Source: Trichoplax sp. H2
Taxonomy: Eukaryota > Placozoa > Uniplacotomia > Trichoplacea
NCBI GenBank assembly: GCA_003344405.1
Contig: NOWV01000104.1
Coordinates: forward strand, 1-64,000
Direction: 5' to 3'
Length of the DNA stretch: 64,000 nt
The notes beneath the pieces are model-generated. The model was not told where the DNA came from and made no database searches. It saw only the letters and a list, made by a program, of their open reading frames with translations. Both the position numbers and the translations under genes were made by a program. Below are positions 22,185 through 35,500 of the stretch, one piece after another; position 1 is the stretch's first letter, and every line of letters begins with the position of its first letter.

Positions 22185-25100
22185 GCTTAACTTTAGCTAC
22201 AGACTATCATGTATTAACGTAAAAGATCAGCTTGTCAATTCTGCTCTACCAATCCTACTGTCCGAAATTTCTGATAAGTTATAGCTTGTAAAACTTCGGA
22301 ACGGCATTATTATTCGCTACGGAAGCGATGTAACATTCAAGGAAGTTAGCATAAGTAGGCTGCATAGTTTCTATTCCAATGTTTAACTAAGGATGACGTA
22401 ATGAGCCAAAAGCATTTACTTTCGAAAGCGGTAGGACATGAATGGCGATACGTAGTCTCTAGTTATAAAAATAAGTAATTACCTTGACTTATCTTGCTTT
22501 ATTAAATTGTCGCATGCGTATTTCTGTCGTGAGATGGTAGATGGAAGAGCTAACTATAAGATCATAGAATATCTATTTCCAAAATTTGGAGCTGATTTTT
22601 CGTCCTATTTCCGAGAATGAAATCAGCAAGATCCATAAATGATTAATTCTTATATAACATAGGTATGTACAAAGATTACGAACTATAATAGCATAGTTCC
22701 CGTAAATTATTTAAAGCAGTACGGTAGATGATTTCATCGCTCTAAAATATGTAAAATAGCTTTAATAACAACTACTTTCCTGCCTACTTATAATGGAAGA
22801 ACAGACAGTTGAAGCAAGCTGCTTTAATCTAAAGTAATTCATAAGTTCTTATCATCACAATTAATCAGAACTAGGACGATAACTTCTACTATAAAGGTAC
22901 CATCATTGTGTAGCCGTAGTAAGTCCTAATTACGTAATGGTTCCTTTAATTATTCATATTCAGCTACTTTAACAAATCTAATCCTAACATATTCTATGAG
23001 ATATGGCCATATTGTTCGTCTATATTATAAAATTCAATTCATTAACTTCCATGAGCTTATAAAGTAGACTCGACAGAAGAGATAGACAAAATCCTCAATT
23101 ATTCGTTAGCAATGTTTTACTGCAAGACGTAATATTACTTTCTGGCTCATAGTAAATGAATTATAAGTTCTGTTATGAATACAGTACTATTTGCTATAGA
23201 ATAAATTATCTGAATGAGCTCTATTCCCTAAATTAATACATAATTATAGTCTTTAATAAGCAAAAATTAATCAGTTAGGGCCTCTATAGAAAGAAACCTA
23301 CCCCAAAAAACAGTTAATTACTTAAGATATAATTCTCAGGAATTCTTCTACAGTAATTGAGACCTTTCAAACAAACTAAGTAATCTAGTTGAAAGTGCAG
23401 TTGGTAAATTAAGTTTTTAATAAATAGCAGTATAAATACAGAACTGATTAAAGTTGATTTTCGTTAGTTTCTACTTTAATTATTTTAAATAGTACGGTAA
23501 TCAATTACGACACATGAATTTGGGGATGAATTTTCATTTTATCGGTTCCGTCATAGGGGAAAAACAATGCAGTTATGTTTCAATTAGTTACTTCGATAAA
23601 TAAGTGCTTACGCCCAGAATTTTAGCATATGATTTACATAAAAGTCATATTTACACATTACGGCTAGATAAGACAGTAACGTTCATGAAATTGATCACTA
23701 GAAGCGACCAGTGGAATAATCAATTCTTCTAGTAATGGTAAAGCTACAGCGGTTTTGTCATTTTGCAAAGTGCCCGGGCAGTTTGCAAAATGACCGACTT
23801 CGCATACGGTCACGTTCAGATATACATTAAATGAACTGATGTCGTTTTATTTGCGCACAAATTTCCAGTTATTACCGTATTCATATTAACTAGTCCACGA
23901 AGAGCCTACATTAATTTTATGTTTTAGTAAAGTACTGTAAGAGATTTCAAGGTTTGCCACTTATCTATGCGTTCAAAGGCAAATGTTGAAAGTAATTGAT
24001 AGAAATTAATAGAATATAAAGTTTAGAAGAAAGCAGTCTCAATTGGTCTTCTTCATCATTTCGTACTGCTAAATAGAGAACATAATATTGTTAATCATTA
24101 AATTAATATCTCAAGGTATTCATATAATTGTCAATAGAATGCATGTTATTAGTGAAATTATTTTCTGCATTTCCAAAGATAAACTAATTTGTAACCTACA
24201 GAATTTCATATTACCTGGTTAAAATATAAAATTATTGACTCTCATAAAATGAAATAAACAAAATATGCCAATGTATGATTATTGCATGGTCACCAGTTTT
24301 ATTCGTTACTTGTTGACACAGATGTAGCTTCATTTACCACCATACTAAGTGATTCCATTCTTAATCAAGTCAGATATGTTTCTCTGAAAAGAATAACTCT
24401 CTATCTCTCGTGGAAAATCGTACAATTATTGGTGGCTGTTAATAATAGCTATTATTGTTTAATTCTAAGAAAAGTCAGCATTTAAGTAATTACTTTATTC
24501 TTTATGGCGATTGCAACAAGTTTTTCGTTATACACGTAAAGTAAAAGAAATGATCTATGAAATCAAGCGTAAATATCCCTTATTAATTAAAAGTCAAATG
24601 AGTTTACTTCGACAATTCATAGTGATGAAAGTCTGGATTCACTAAAGCATAAACGACTACCATTATGCATGCCCATAAGGATAGAATTAATAAGCTAACG
24701 AACTGTATTAGTACAAGATTTCTTATGAATGTTAGAGACTTTATTATTGACCAGAATTGTTGCAATTTTCAATTTTCTATTACTTACTACTGGATTTATT
24801 ATTTAAAATCTAAAAAATTGCCTTATATGTGATTATTTCAGTCTATGATGAACAAAGTTTGCAGTGATATTAACCTTTTCTGAATGAATACTATTAAAGC
24901 GCTGAAGTACATAGTAACAAATAATATTAAAGGAAAATGACTTTCTGTAAGCGTTAAATGGATTACAGCATAAAGCTGCTTAAAAGTATGATGACATAGA
25001 CACTAATATCATAAACAATACGATCAACATTTATCTGCTTTCAAACCTCGACCAGCTATTTCGTAAAAGCTAGGGCTTACAACCTTAATTTATAAAATTA

Positions 25101-26472
25101 GAGCTGTCTGAATACTTTTACATTATATATGGCTACCTGTAACTACAATATGAACAATCAGAATTTATAACTTGCATGAAATATAATTTACATCATGCTG
25201 CAATAATGTTTTATGTTCTTTTAATAAACTGTAATCATGCTCAATTGCGATTGTTAACAATACGGATAAATTACTTAATGTACACAGTTATAATAGACCA
25301 TCACTCCTGTCAATTCAATTTACACCTAACGAATTTCGTCTCTGAGTGCTATACAATTTCCTAAACATTATCAAATCAAATTTTCACCTGGGCTTGGAAG
25401 ATTAAGGCTCCTTCTTTACGACTAATTTCATTGCAGCCTATTGCTTTCTGCTATTTATACATGAGATGTGACTGAAATTGCACGAACATCTTATGGAATA
25501 AAATGAAAACATTTTACTTATAGTATTTAAAAAGGAGATCATGTTTAATATTAATAGCAGAAAATCAGGCCTGTAGCTCTTTTTCACTTTTTCCTATACC
25601 ATACTATAGCTTAGCGAGCACTTTTAGGATATTATAAATTTATCCATGTAATTTAGTTAATTAAAGCTTTGTACGATGCATGACGAGTTAAGCCCAGTAA
25701 AAGGCATATCTTAGGTTTACACTTTACACTAATCTTTTATTCTGCCTGTAATAGTTTGTATTTTTACTACAAAATAAAGGGTTAATAGAAATCGACAAGT
25801 ATCATCCATAGCTGATAATAAGCAAGCCAAGGTAACAATTATAATTTAAGCTTATGTGGAGTTTTGACAACACAAGCGTTCTTAGTTAAAGAAAATAATT
25901 CGATAGATTAGTTTTCATTTAAATAAGATACTGTCTAACTAAGCGCGACATTAGGCTTTCACAACCCTACGTGATTATTCAATGTACTTTTCTAATTAGC
26001 GTTGTCTTCTGTAGAATTTAACGCTATATAATACATAAATTGTTCTTCAATTCTTCAAAAGGCTGTGACACATAATTTTAGTATGAACAAGTTATACTAT
26101 CTGTCGTATACTAGTAACGTCCAGATGTTAATAAAGGTATAAGATTGGAAGGAAATCACATTCTTATTGACATTAGTTATTGTTAAAATTTAAGATTTAA
26201 AAACCTTTAGGGCAGTAGATATAATAATAATGAGCAAATGTAAACGAAAATCTAATGTTAATTAATAACAAAATATCCTTTCATAGAGTCTTATCTTATT
26301 CTAGCAAGAAGCGTAGATGGCACTTTGCTTTCCTCGCTCATAATTTTTTAACGTCGTTACAAATTGGCCCCCATTCGAAGGTTTACTTTGCAAACTATTC
26401 TACTTTAGATTCCAAGCTAGAAATAGTTAAAAGCGAATTAATCCTGTAATTTACACTACGGTGTTAAATATA
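22185..26472. other. Intergenic region between gene B start and gene C stop
   Basis: About 4.3 kb. It must contain the gene B promoter (beside 22185) and the gene C 3' UTR (beside 26472). Small open frames (24282-24485, 25176-25364, 26255-26449) are within chance length and show no family features. I recognise no RNA gene or mobile element here. Confidence 0.55.
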
Positions 26473-29400
26473 TTATTCGTTGCTGCTAATCATGCGACTA
26501 ATAAGTTCATCGTGATGATCGGAACCGGAGTCAGATTCATCAGAGCTACTGCTATCATCACTATGATCGATTTCAATTCTCTTAGCTGCAGGTAAACGTC
26601 TGGAAATAATCGCATCAATTCGATCTCTTGCATTACTTTTATCTGCTTCAGGTGCATCAGATTCATCTGATGATTTTGATGAATCAGAAGAAGATGCAGA
26701 AGAATTTGAACTATCATGATTTTCTTGATTATTCTCTTGCTCTTCCTTTGATATCGGAACTTCAGCGAGCCCCTCTAAACTACTATCGGTTTGTTTAATA
26801 TCTTGTTCTACATTGGGATGCTGTTTTTGATTTATCTCTGGGACATCCTTAGATTCACCTACAGCAATATTAGAATTCTCACTACTTTTTCCATAACCAT
26901 GCTCCTTTTCATTTATTTTTAGAACTTCTTTAGGTTCATCTACATTATTATTCGCCTGCTCACTACCTCTTCCATTACCTTGCTCATCTGTCGACTGCTC
27001 CATATTCTCAGGGCTTTGAATACTGGCTCCCTTTTTGGACAATTGCTGATAGACATCATCTACAATTTCTGGTTCACTTTTAATTTGTTTCGCAGGTTTT
27101 TCATTTAGCTCTTCCTTCAAAAGTTGTGGCGGAGAGTGACTTATCGAAGATGTAGTTAGCGTAGGTTGTTCTTGAGCCTCTTCTTCGTTGCTGCTGCTAT
27201 TTTGTTCGTCATCGCTATCATCATCGGACGATTTGTCTGAGCTATCGTTATTGTTATCAGGTTTATCCTCACTTGATGATTCATCTGAACTATCACTACT
27301 GTTATCAGGTTTATCCTCACTTGATGATTCATCTGAACTATCACTACTTCTTTCATCTAGTTCCTCTTCCTTTGGTGGTGGTGCTTTAACTACTATATAG
27401 TATCAAAAAATCACAGCACTATCATTAATATCCTATAAATTACCGTTTATACTCTTCTTTTTCCTACTATAACAAACCTTTCGCCTCAAAATCTTTGACA
27501 GAATCCCCGCAATTATCGTCGCTATGCGATTGTTCTGTAGATTTAGATTCATTAGAACTACTATCATTATTCACTTGATCGCTACTGACTTGTTTTGATG
27601 TTGTTCCTACACCAGCTGGATCGATATTAGGATTAGATATAGCACTATTGTTGTCCTGCTGAAATATTGGAATGAATTACAAAGAGTTATAATGAAATTA
27701 ACCCGTACACTCAAATTTCTTCTTAGCAACTAAATTAACGATATCTTCAAATCTTTCTTCAAAATTTTAGCTTCCAGAAAGAGATTTAAGTATTACCATA
27801 GCTGCAAAATTTAATCGCATACGTAATTTTATGATATCCAGGACTGGAAGTATCTCTGTATCAATCTCTGATACAACGAGCACAGTAAAATTTAAAGTAT
27901 GCTGCTCTACTCCTGAATTTTTGATAGTTATACTAATATATAATTTAATGGTAATACCAATGGTAACCCATCCTCTAATTACATTTATGCAATATTTCTA
28001 ACCTCGTCCATATCAACTTCAGTTGTACGAGTTTGGTCAATTTCAACATATTCTTGCTCACTTAGATCATTCAGTGTCGGAGTAGAATAGAGTTCTAGAT
28101 AATTTCCATCAACGGCGTCTTCATCGTCACTACTGGCGTTGTCTTCTATAATAGTGCTCTGTTTCAATGTAAAGATAAACAGTTTTGTAGACATTCTAAA
28201 ATTTGTATGATTTTTTTTGTTACTGAGTAAACGGACATGGTTTTGAGTTAGCTTAATGATTTACTGCGGTATCTAGCTGCTATAACTGCAAAATAGCAAA
28301 GGAAATTAAAAAATATAGATCGCTTAGCGGTGCAGTAGACAAACCGTAATTGAGAATGCTGTAAACGTAAACTGGATATCTACTGGTATAACACAATATA
28401 TTAGTTTACTGTTCTTAGAAATTATAAATGAAAACGCAATTTGAACAGCATATTTAGGCAGTAACGAAACCGAGTATTAAATACATTCTTTCATTGTTAT
28501 TTGCAAAAATAATAGTCGCATCTAGAAGAAAGAAACTCGTTCTACAATAGATATAAATGCGTATTACCAATATATAGCAAAATGAGCAAAAATTTTATTT
28601 TATAACTGCAAATAACGGAATATAAGAAAATTTAAAGAGATAATCAAATTTCGTTTATGTTTAACTCACTATAGACCAAGCTTAAAAATACTGTAGATTT
28701 GGTAGACGGACTTAAATTTATATCACCTTGGATTTTTTTCCAATAAAATATTTACAAATTTAATTAAAAAGTTTAGCATTAAATTTTATTGAGTTAATTT
28801 AGCTATGTTACCTCAATAACTTCCGTGTCTGTCACTGCCGTATCATTATTTGTTGAACTTAGCTGATGATTTCCTCTCTGTAGATGATTTTAATAATATA
28901 TTTAAGCACAGTATAATTTAAATTCTGTCAGTTTTACTACCTCTATATTCTCCTCTAATAACTATCTGATATAGGTATTCATACACGATTTAATATAAAT
29001 TTAATGCAATCAACATTTCTACAAGTTAAATTATGTTATCTCATACGTAGCTTGTTATAGAAGGGCTGTCTAAGCTAATGCATATAAGGTATAAGTTAAC
29101 GTTACATATAATAATTACTATCCCGTATTTTGTGCGCAACGTATGTTACGAGATCAATAACCGATTGCATTACCTCAGCATTTCCTTGTTTTATTGTTAC
29201 TAAACTGTGGCTACTTTCTCGGCCACTATTGACTTGCTGGCTATCCGATGTCGTTGTACCTTCACTAAGACTGTCATCTTGCATAGCTGCTGGATTAAAA
29301 TGAGCCAATGGCGCATCAGCTTCTTCATCCCTGTCAGCTTCATGAAGCATGGTAGTACTCTATATAAAGAAATTGTCTCAGAGAATTGTGAAGAAATTTA

Positions 29401-29506
29401 CACAAGTAATAGAGCAATAAGCAATTTATGCTGCGACTAAAGGTGTAAGTTATTTTATTTACCGTATAATTGAGGTTTTCGATAGCTAATGAATAATGAT
29501 GATTGT
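26473..29506 (-). other. Gene C cytoplasmic tail exons, acidic and Ser-rich
   Basis: Exons 29463-29506, 29174-29359, 28812-28862, 28003-28158, 27478-27658 and 26473-27392, phases consistent. The tail has tyrosine motifs NYLELY and EYVEI, then long Ser/Asp/Glu tracts ([16 protein letters not shown] repeats, [15 protein letters not shown]) suited to casein kinase 2. A basic patch RRLPAAKR lies near the C terminus. It looks intrinsically disordered; no folded domain is recognised. The terminal exon alone encodes about 305 residues. Confidence 0.8.
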
Positions 29507-32500
29507 CTAAATAAGATTTGATATCAATAAGGTGTTGGTATGTTGAAAAGACAAAGTACATTAAGTAAATCAGGATATTATAGCAATTAATGGATAGGAT
29601 GAAGAAATATTGCATATACTTGTACTTAATGATTTTATACCATACCTTCTGGATCATCTATAGGCTTGGCTTGCTTTAATGTTGGCATCATGTAATCTTG
29701 AGTCTTACTATTATTCATTTGATGTTTCTTGGTACATGGTAAACGAAGACCGCTACCAATGATTAAATTATAGCCAGTTTAATTATTTAGTTAAGTAAAA
29801 TGAGTCCCTTTTCGTAAAATACATTAAGTTCTTTTGTAATAAAAGTAAAATACTTACTTTCGACGACGACGGTAGAGATAAACTGCAAACAATATTACTA
29901 AAAACACAGTAATAGTAGTAAAAACCGAGACAACAGCAGATACAGTAGGAGATGCAGCATTTGCAACTTGTCCTGGACAACTATCTGTTATTTATATTAA
30001 ACAGTATTATTAAAATGCTCGCAATTTGCAAAAAACGTTTAATAGCAGTAGTTAAGTACAAAAATTAAGAAGTCTATATTTGTCTAAGATTACTCCATAT
30101 ACATATTACTATCCACATACTTAATGTGTAATTTTTAGTTACGTCGAACTGATATTCAGCCTTGATAGCATTTGCTGCAATTGCTGTAATACCAAAAGTG
30201 TAACTAAACCCTGCCCTGAGCTGTGGAATTACAGCATTCCTAGCTGTTGACAACAACCTTCTGCTAGACCACACAATGTGTGAAGTGATTTTCCAGCGAA
30301 GAATGATAGCTGTTACAGGGTCGTTATTGATATTAGTTAACTGCCAAACAGCTGTAACTGTCGTGCAGTTGTGAGGCTCGATGGTTATGCTACTGATAAC
30401 CGGAATTTGTTCTATTACATAAGACAGATGGAAGAAAGTTGTGTTATAAAAATTAATGCTACAAATATTTCAAATGTTTACAACTGTAAAGAATACAAGA
30501 ACAGAAGTTATTATATAAAAATAATCTTCCGTTCACAGTTATGTACTACTATACGCACTTGGTTGGCATGTGTATCCATTAACTCCATCAATACAGTTTT
30601 CATTTCGCAAGCAAGGATATGATGCACATTCGTTGATATCCGACTGGCAATATATCCCAGTATAGCCAGAAGAACAACTACAACGATAACTATTGATTAA
30701 ATCCAAGCAAATTCCAAAGCTGCAGGGTGAGCTAGCGCATTCATTAATGTTGATTTGGCAGAAGGTACCGCTGTAACCTGCACTACAACTACAGTTATAC
30801 TTGTTGACTAAATCTATGCAATAAGCATTGTTAAGGCAAGGATTAGATGCGCATTCATTGATATTAATAGTACACTGGGCGCCAGTGTAACCGTTTTTGC
30901 AATTACATGAGTAGCCATTTGCTAAATCGATACACGTTCCACCACTAGCGCAAGGCTGGCTCTGACATTCGTTGATATTGGTTTGGCAACTTGCACCAGT
31001 AAATCCAGTTCTGCATGCACAACTATACGAGTTTATTAAATCACTACATGTACCTAAATTCATACAGGGTTCTGACTGGCATTCATTAATGTTACTTTGG
31101 CAGCGATCACCATCAAAGCCAGGATAGCATGAACAATTATAGCGATTAGGTAGATCAACGCATATAGCAAGGTTCTGACATGGACCACTTGCACATTCGT
31201 TAATGTCAGTTTGACAAATACCTCCTGTATAACCAGATCGACACGAACAGGTATAACCATTAACAATATCGCTACATATTCCAGAATTTTGGCAAGGATT
31301 ACTTTGACACTCGTTAATATCAGTCTGGCATGTAATTCCAGCATAGCCCAATGCACAAGAACAATTGAATCCATTTACAAGATCCATACAGTTTCCAGAA
31401 TTTAGGCAAGGAGAACTTGCACATTCGTTAACATTGGTCTGACAGATTACTCCAGTATATCCTGCTACGCACTTGCATCTGTAACCATTGACAGAATCTG
31501 TGCAGGTTCCCCCATTCATACATGGTAGGCTTACACATTCATCAATATTACTCTGACAATAGATGCCGGTAAAACCGCTACGACAGGTACAACTATAGCC
31601 ATTAACAAGATCATTACAGGAACTACCATTGATACACGGACTAGATCCACATTCATTAACATTGATTTCACAATGTGTGCCAATAAATCCAGCTTCGCAA
31701 GTACAGTTATAACTGTTAATTAAATCTAAGCAAGTACCGCCATTAATACAAGGACTACTACCGCATTCATGAATGTTAGTTTCGCAGTTTTTACCAGTAA
31801 AGCCAAACATGCAGGCACATTTATATTGATTAGGATAATCATAACAAATTCCACTATTAAGACATGGATTGCTATCGCACTCCATTAACTCTGTTTCGCA
31901 GCGATCGCCAGCATAGCCAGGCAAGCATGTGCAATTGTATGCGCTAACCTGATCGACACATGTAGCATTATTGAGGCACGGAGTAATACTGCATTCGTCG
32001 ATGTTGATTTCACAATCATATCCAGTAAAACCTGCAGCACAGCTGCAGTTATAGTTATTGATTAAGTCGAAGCATGTGCCTTCGTTGATGCACGGCATGC
32101 TATCACATTCGTTGATATCAATTTTGCAAAGTGAGCCAGTATATCCAGGCATACATGAGCAATTGTAGCTATTAATGTCATCAATACATATACCTTCATT
32201 CATGCAAGGATTAGACTGGCATTCATCAATATTCGTTTGGCATAAAGTGCCCATATATCCATTTAAGCATGTGCAGTTATATCCAGCCACTAAATCAGTG
32301 CAACTAGCATCATTTTGACAAGGATTACTGAAACACTCATCAATATTGACTTCGCATATGGAACCGGTATAGCCAGAAATACATGTACAATTATATCCGT
32401 TAACAAAATCATGACATATACCACTGTTAAGACAAGGATTACTGTCGCATTCATTAACATTTAGTTCACAATCAGTCCCCGTATAACCAGCTAAACAAGA

Positions 32501-35500
32501 GCAATTATAGCCATCAATACCATCGATACAGGTGCCTGTAATCTCACAAGGATTACTAGCACATTCGTTCATATTCGTTTCACAATGATCTCCAGTAAAG
32601 CCAGGCATACAACTACACTGATATTCATTGATAAGATCCATGCACTGGCCGTTATTAATACAAGGTTGGGAAGCACATTCGTTAATATTTGTTGAGCATA
32701 TATTACCACTGAAACCAGCTTGACAAGTACAGGTATAGTTATTAATCCTATCAGTACAAGTTGCATTATTCAAACATGGACGGGAATTACACTCGTCGAT
32801 ATCTACAAATAAAAACATTCCGGAAAATTCATTAATTTACCCGAACATTAGCTGCCCTAGACTTGCCTTATAAATTACACAATCATTATCTACAAAGCTG
32901 GCTAACTGACTTGTATTAGCTGATGAGACTTATATTAATGTTCGACAATACGATACATGATATAACTGTGAATGTTGCATAGGTGCGCCATAACTCAAAA
33001 GAACTAGCTGGTCAACATCTGCCTTACTACAGTAATTTAATTCGTAACAATAACTGGCACCAAGTTTATCAATCCTGCCATAAATAATGTAAGGTTTTAA
33101 TTGATGAATTAAACTACATCAGCCGATATGCAACTCTTTGCAAAATCAAAAATATCTGAATTTGTAAACAATCATTAGAATTCTATATTCACTAGCGAAT
33201 GTTTAAACCTGTCTTCTTACTTATTTCACATTGATCCCCTCTAAAGCCAGCAGCACAGGAGCAATTATAATGATTTGGTGCTGAATTTATACAGGTGGCT
33301 TCATTTAAGCAGGGGGAAAATCTACAACGATTAATATCTATATCGTATAAAACAGACGAAGTATGCTAGATTTAGTATAATTAAAAATAATAAACAACAC
33401 CATATCTTCAGTTAAGAAAAAATCAAACAAGATTCAAAGTTTTAAATACTCTCTGTTACCGTCTTGACAAGTAAATCCAGACCAATTATCCGTACAATTG
33501 CACTGAAACGCATTCAACAAATTGATGCACTGGCCGCCATTTTGGCAGGGCTGATGGTGGCATTCATTGACGTCTATCCGTAGAATAGCATTAGTTAGTA
33601 AAGATGCTTAAAAAAATCCACTTTTCCACAAAATACTAATAACCGGCACTATAAATAATTTATTTAGCATAATAGCAGACTGACCGTATTCACAATCAGT
33701 CCCGTTATATCCAGGTATGCAATCACATCGATATTGATTGGCTCCGACATTAACACATGTTCCACCATTTTGACATGGGGTGATTCTGCACCTGTTATGA
33801 TCTAATGAAAAAGTGTATGAAATAAATTTATCTTTGATCAGGTCTAAATAAATATTTTTCGGCCTTAGTGTGTTGTAGAAACATCTTAGATTCCTAATTA
33901 AACCATGAATTCATCTTAGAGGGGTACACTAATATAAATTTTAGTCGGTTAGCATAGCTAATGATAGAACTACTGTTAACAGCAATTGTAATATTGTCAT
34001 TGAATTTTATTCTCCATTTTATTGGGACTAGTAAATTATAATTCATTTCGTATTACTGTTATTAAATTATTCAGCTGGATTCTAGGCAGTATTCTAAAGT
34101 TACTGGGCTATTGGATCGTAATGTATAAGTCTGATAAAAAAAAAATAATTGCCCACCAGATCAACATTTAAGTACCAGTGCTGCTTAATTTATTCTGTAT
34201 TTACAAGCTGTAATATTCAACGTGATATAGGGCTTGATTAATCCAGGCAAACGTTGATCTGGTGTTAATATTTTTGCTATGAAAATTATCCGCATTAGTA
34301 GTCAAAGTACTGAACTTGTATAGTTTCCTACTTCAGGCGCTATAAACAATATCCTGTTCGGACCACGAAGTTTATAGAACTACATCATGCAGAAGCTGCC
34401 AATTCTAGAAATACACACTCATACAATATAAATGATGGCCTAACAAAAGCGTAAGCCAGAAAATTTTTCTGGCTAATTCTATAAACTACATATCTTAGCC
34501 TCATTTTTCCATTATCGCAAATAAGTTCAGTTTCTTATCACTTACCGTGTTCGCACTCAGTTCCATTAAAGTTATCAAGGCATACGCAGACATAACCATT
34601 AATACTATCCGAACAAGTTGCATTATTAGAGCATGGATTAGAAATACACTCGTCAATATCTATAAGATGGCAATAGTTATAGATATGTTAGGATATAAAT
34701 AATTGAAGTCATAGGCTTGCATAGTAGCTATCGATAACATAATATTGAATTCAGTCAAATAAGTCTAAAATTACTCGTTTCGCAGAGTGATCCCGTAAAT
34801 CCGGCTTGGCAAGAGCAGTTATAACTGTCTGGGAAAATATTACTACAAACGCCTTGGTTCAAGCATGGCCTTAAACGACATCGGTTATTATCTGCAAAAA
34901 GTGCCGTAATCAGATAAACAGCGTTACTATTGCTTCAGAAATATATAGATGCTGTGCAATCCGTAATTTCCTGACTTAAAATTATACAAATTTAACTGAA
35001 CATGGTCTCATAAAAAATACTGCTTATGAATAAATTATCCAGAAAGTAGGAGTAATACCCTTCTAAGAGTAGATATATAGCACTTATATCGCTATATGCC
35101 TAGAAAATGATCTCATAATTAATCGTTGATTGTTACAAATTAAAGCCTAAAGAAAGTATTTTTGGAGACAATTCTTAAACCTCAATACAGCAGTTGTTAT
35201 AAAATTCTACAAACTCAAAGTCTTTTTGTTTTGATATGGAAATAAACGTTATATAATTAATACCCACTAATTAAAGAAAATCGGTTCAGATTCGAGAAAC
35301 TCGAGCACAAAGGACAAGTGTTTTATGAATAATTGCTTACTACAGCGATAACATCCTTACCATATTGGCAGTTTCCGCCGCTATAATTTGTACGACAAAC
35401 GCAATCATTGCCATTAGCACAGTAACCATTTCCTAAATAGAAATAATTTGATATTTAATTGAATTTTAAAATACTATACTGTATAGCAGCATAAATTTGT

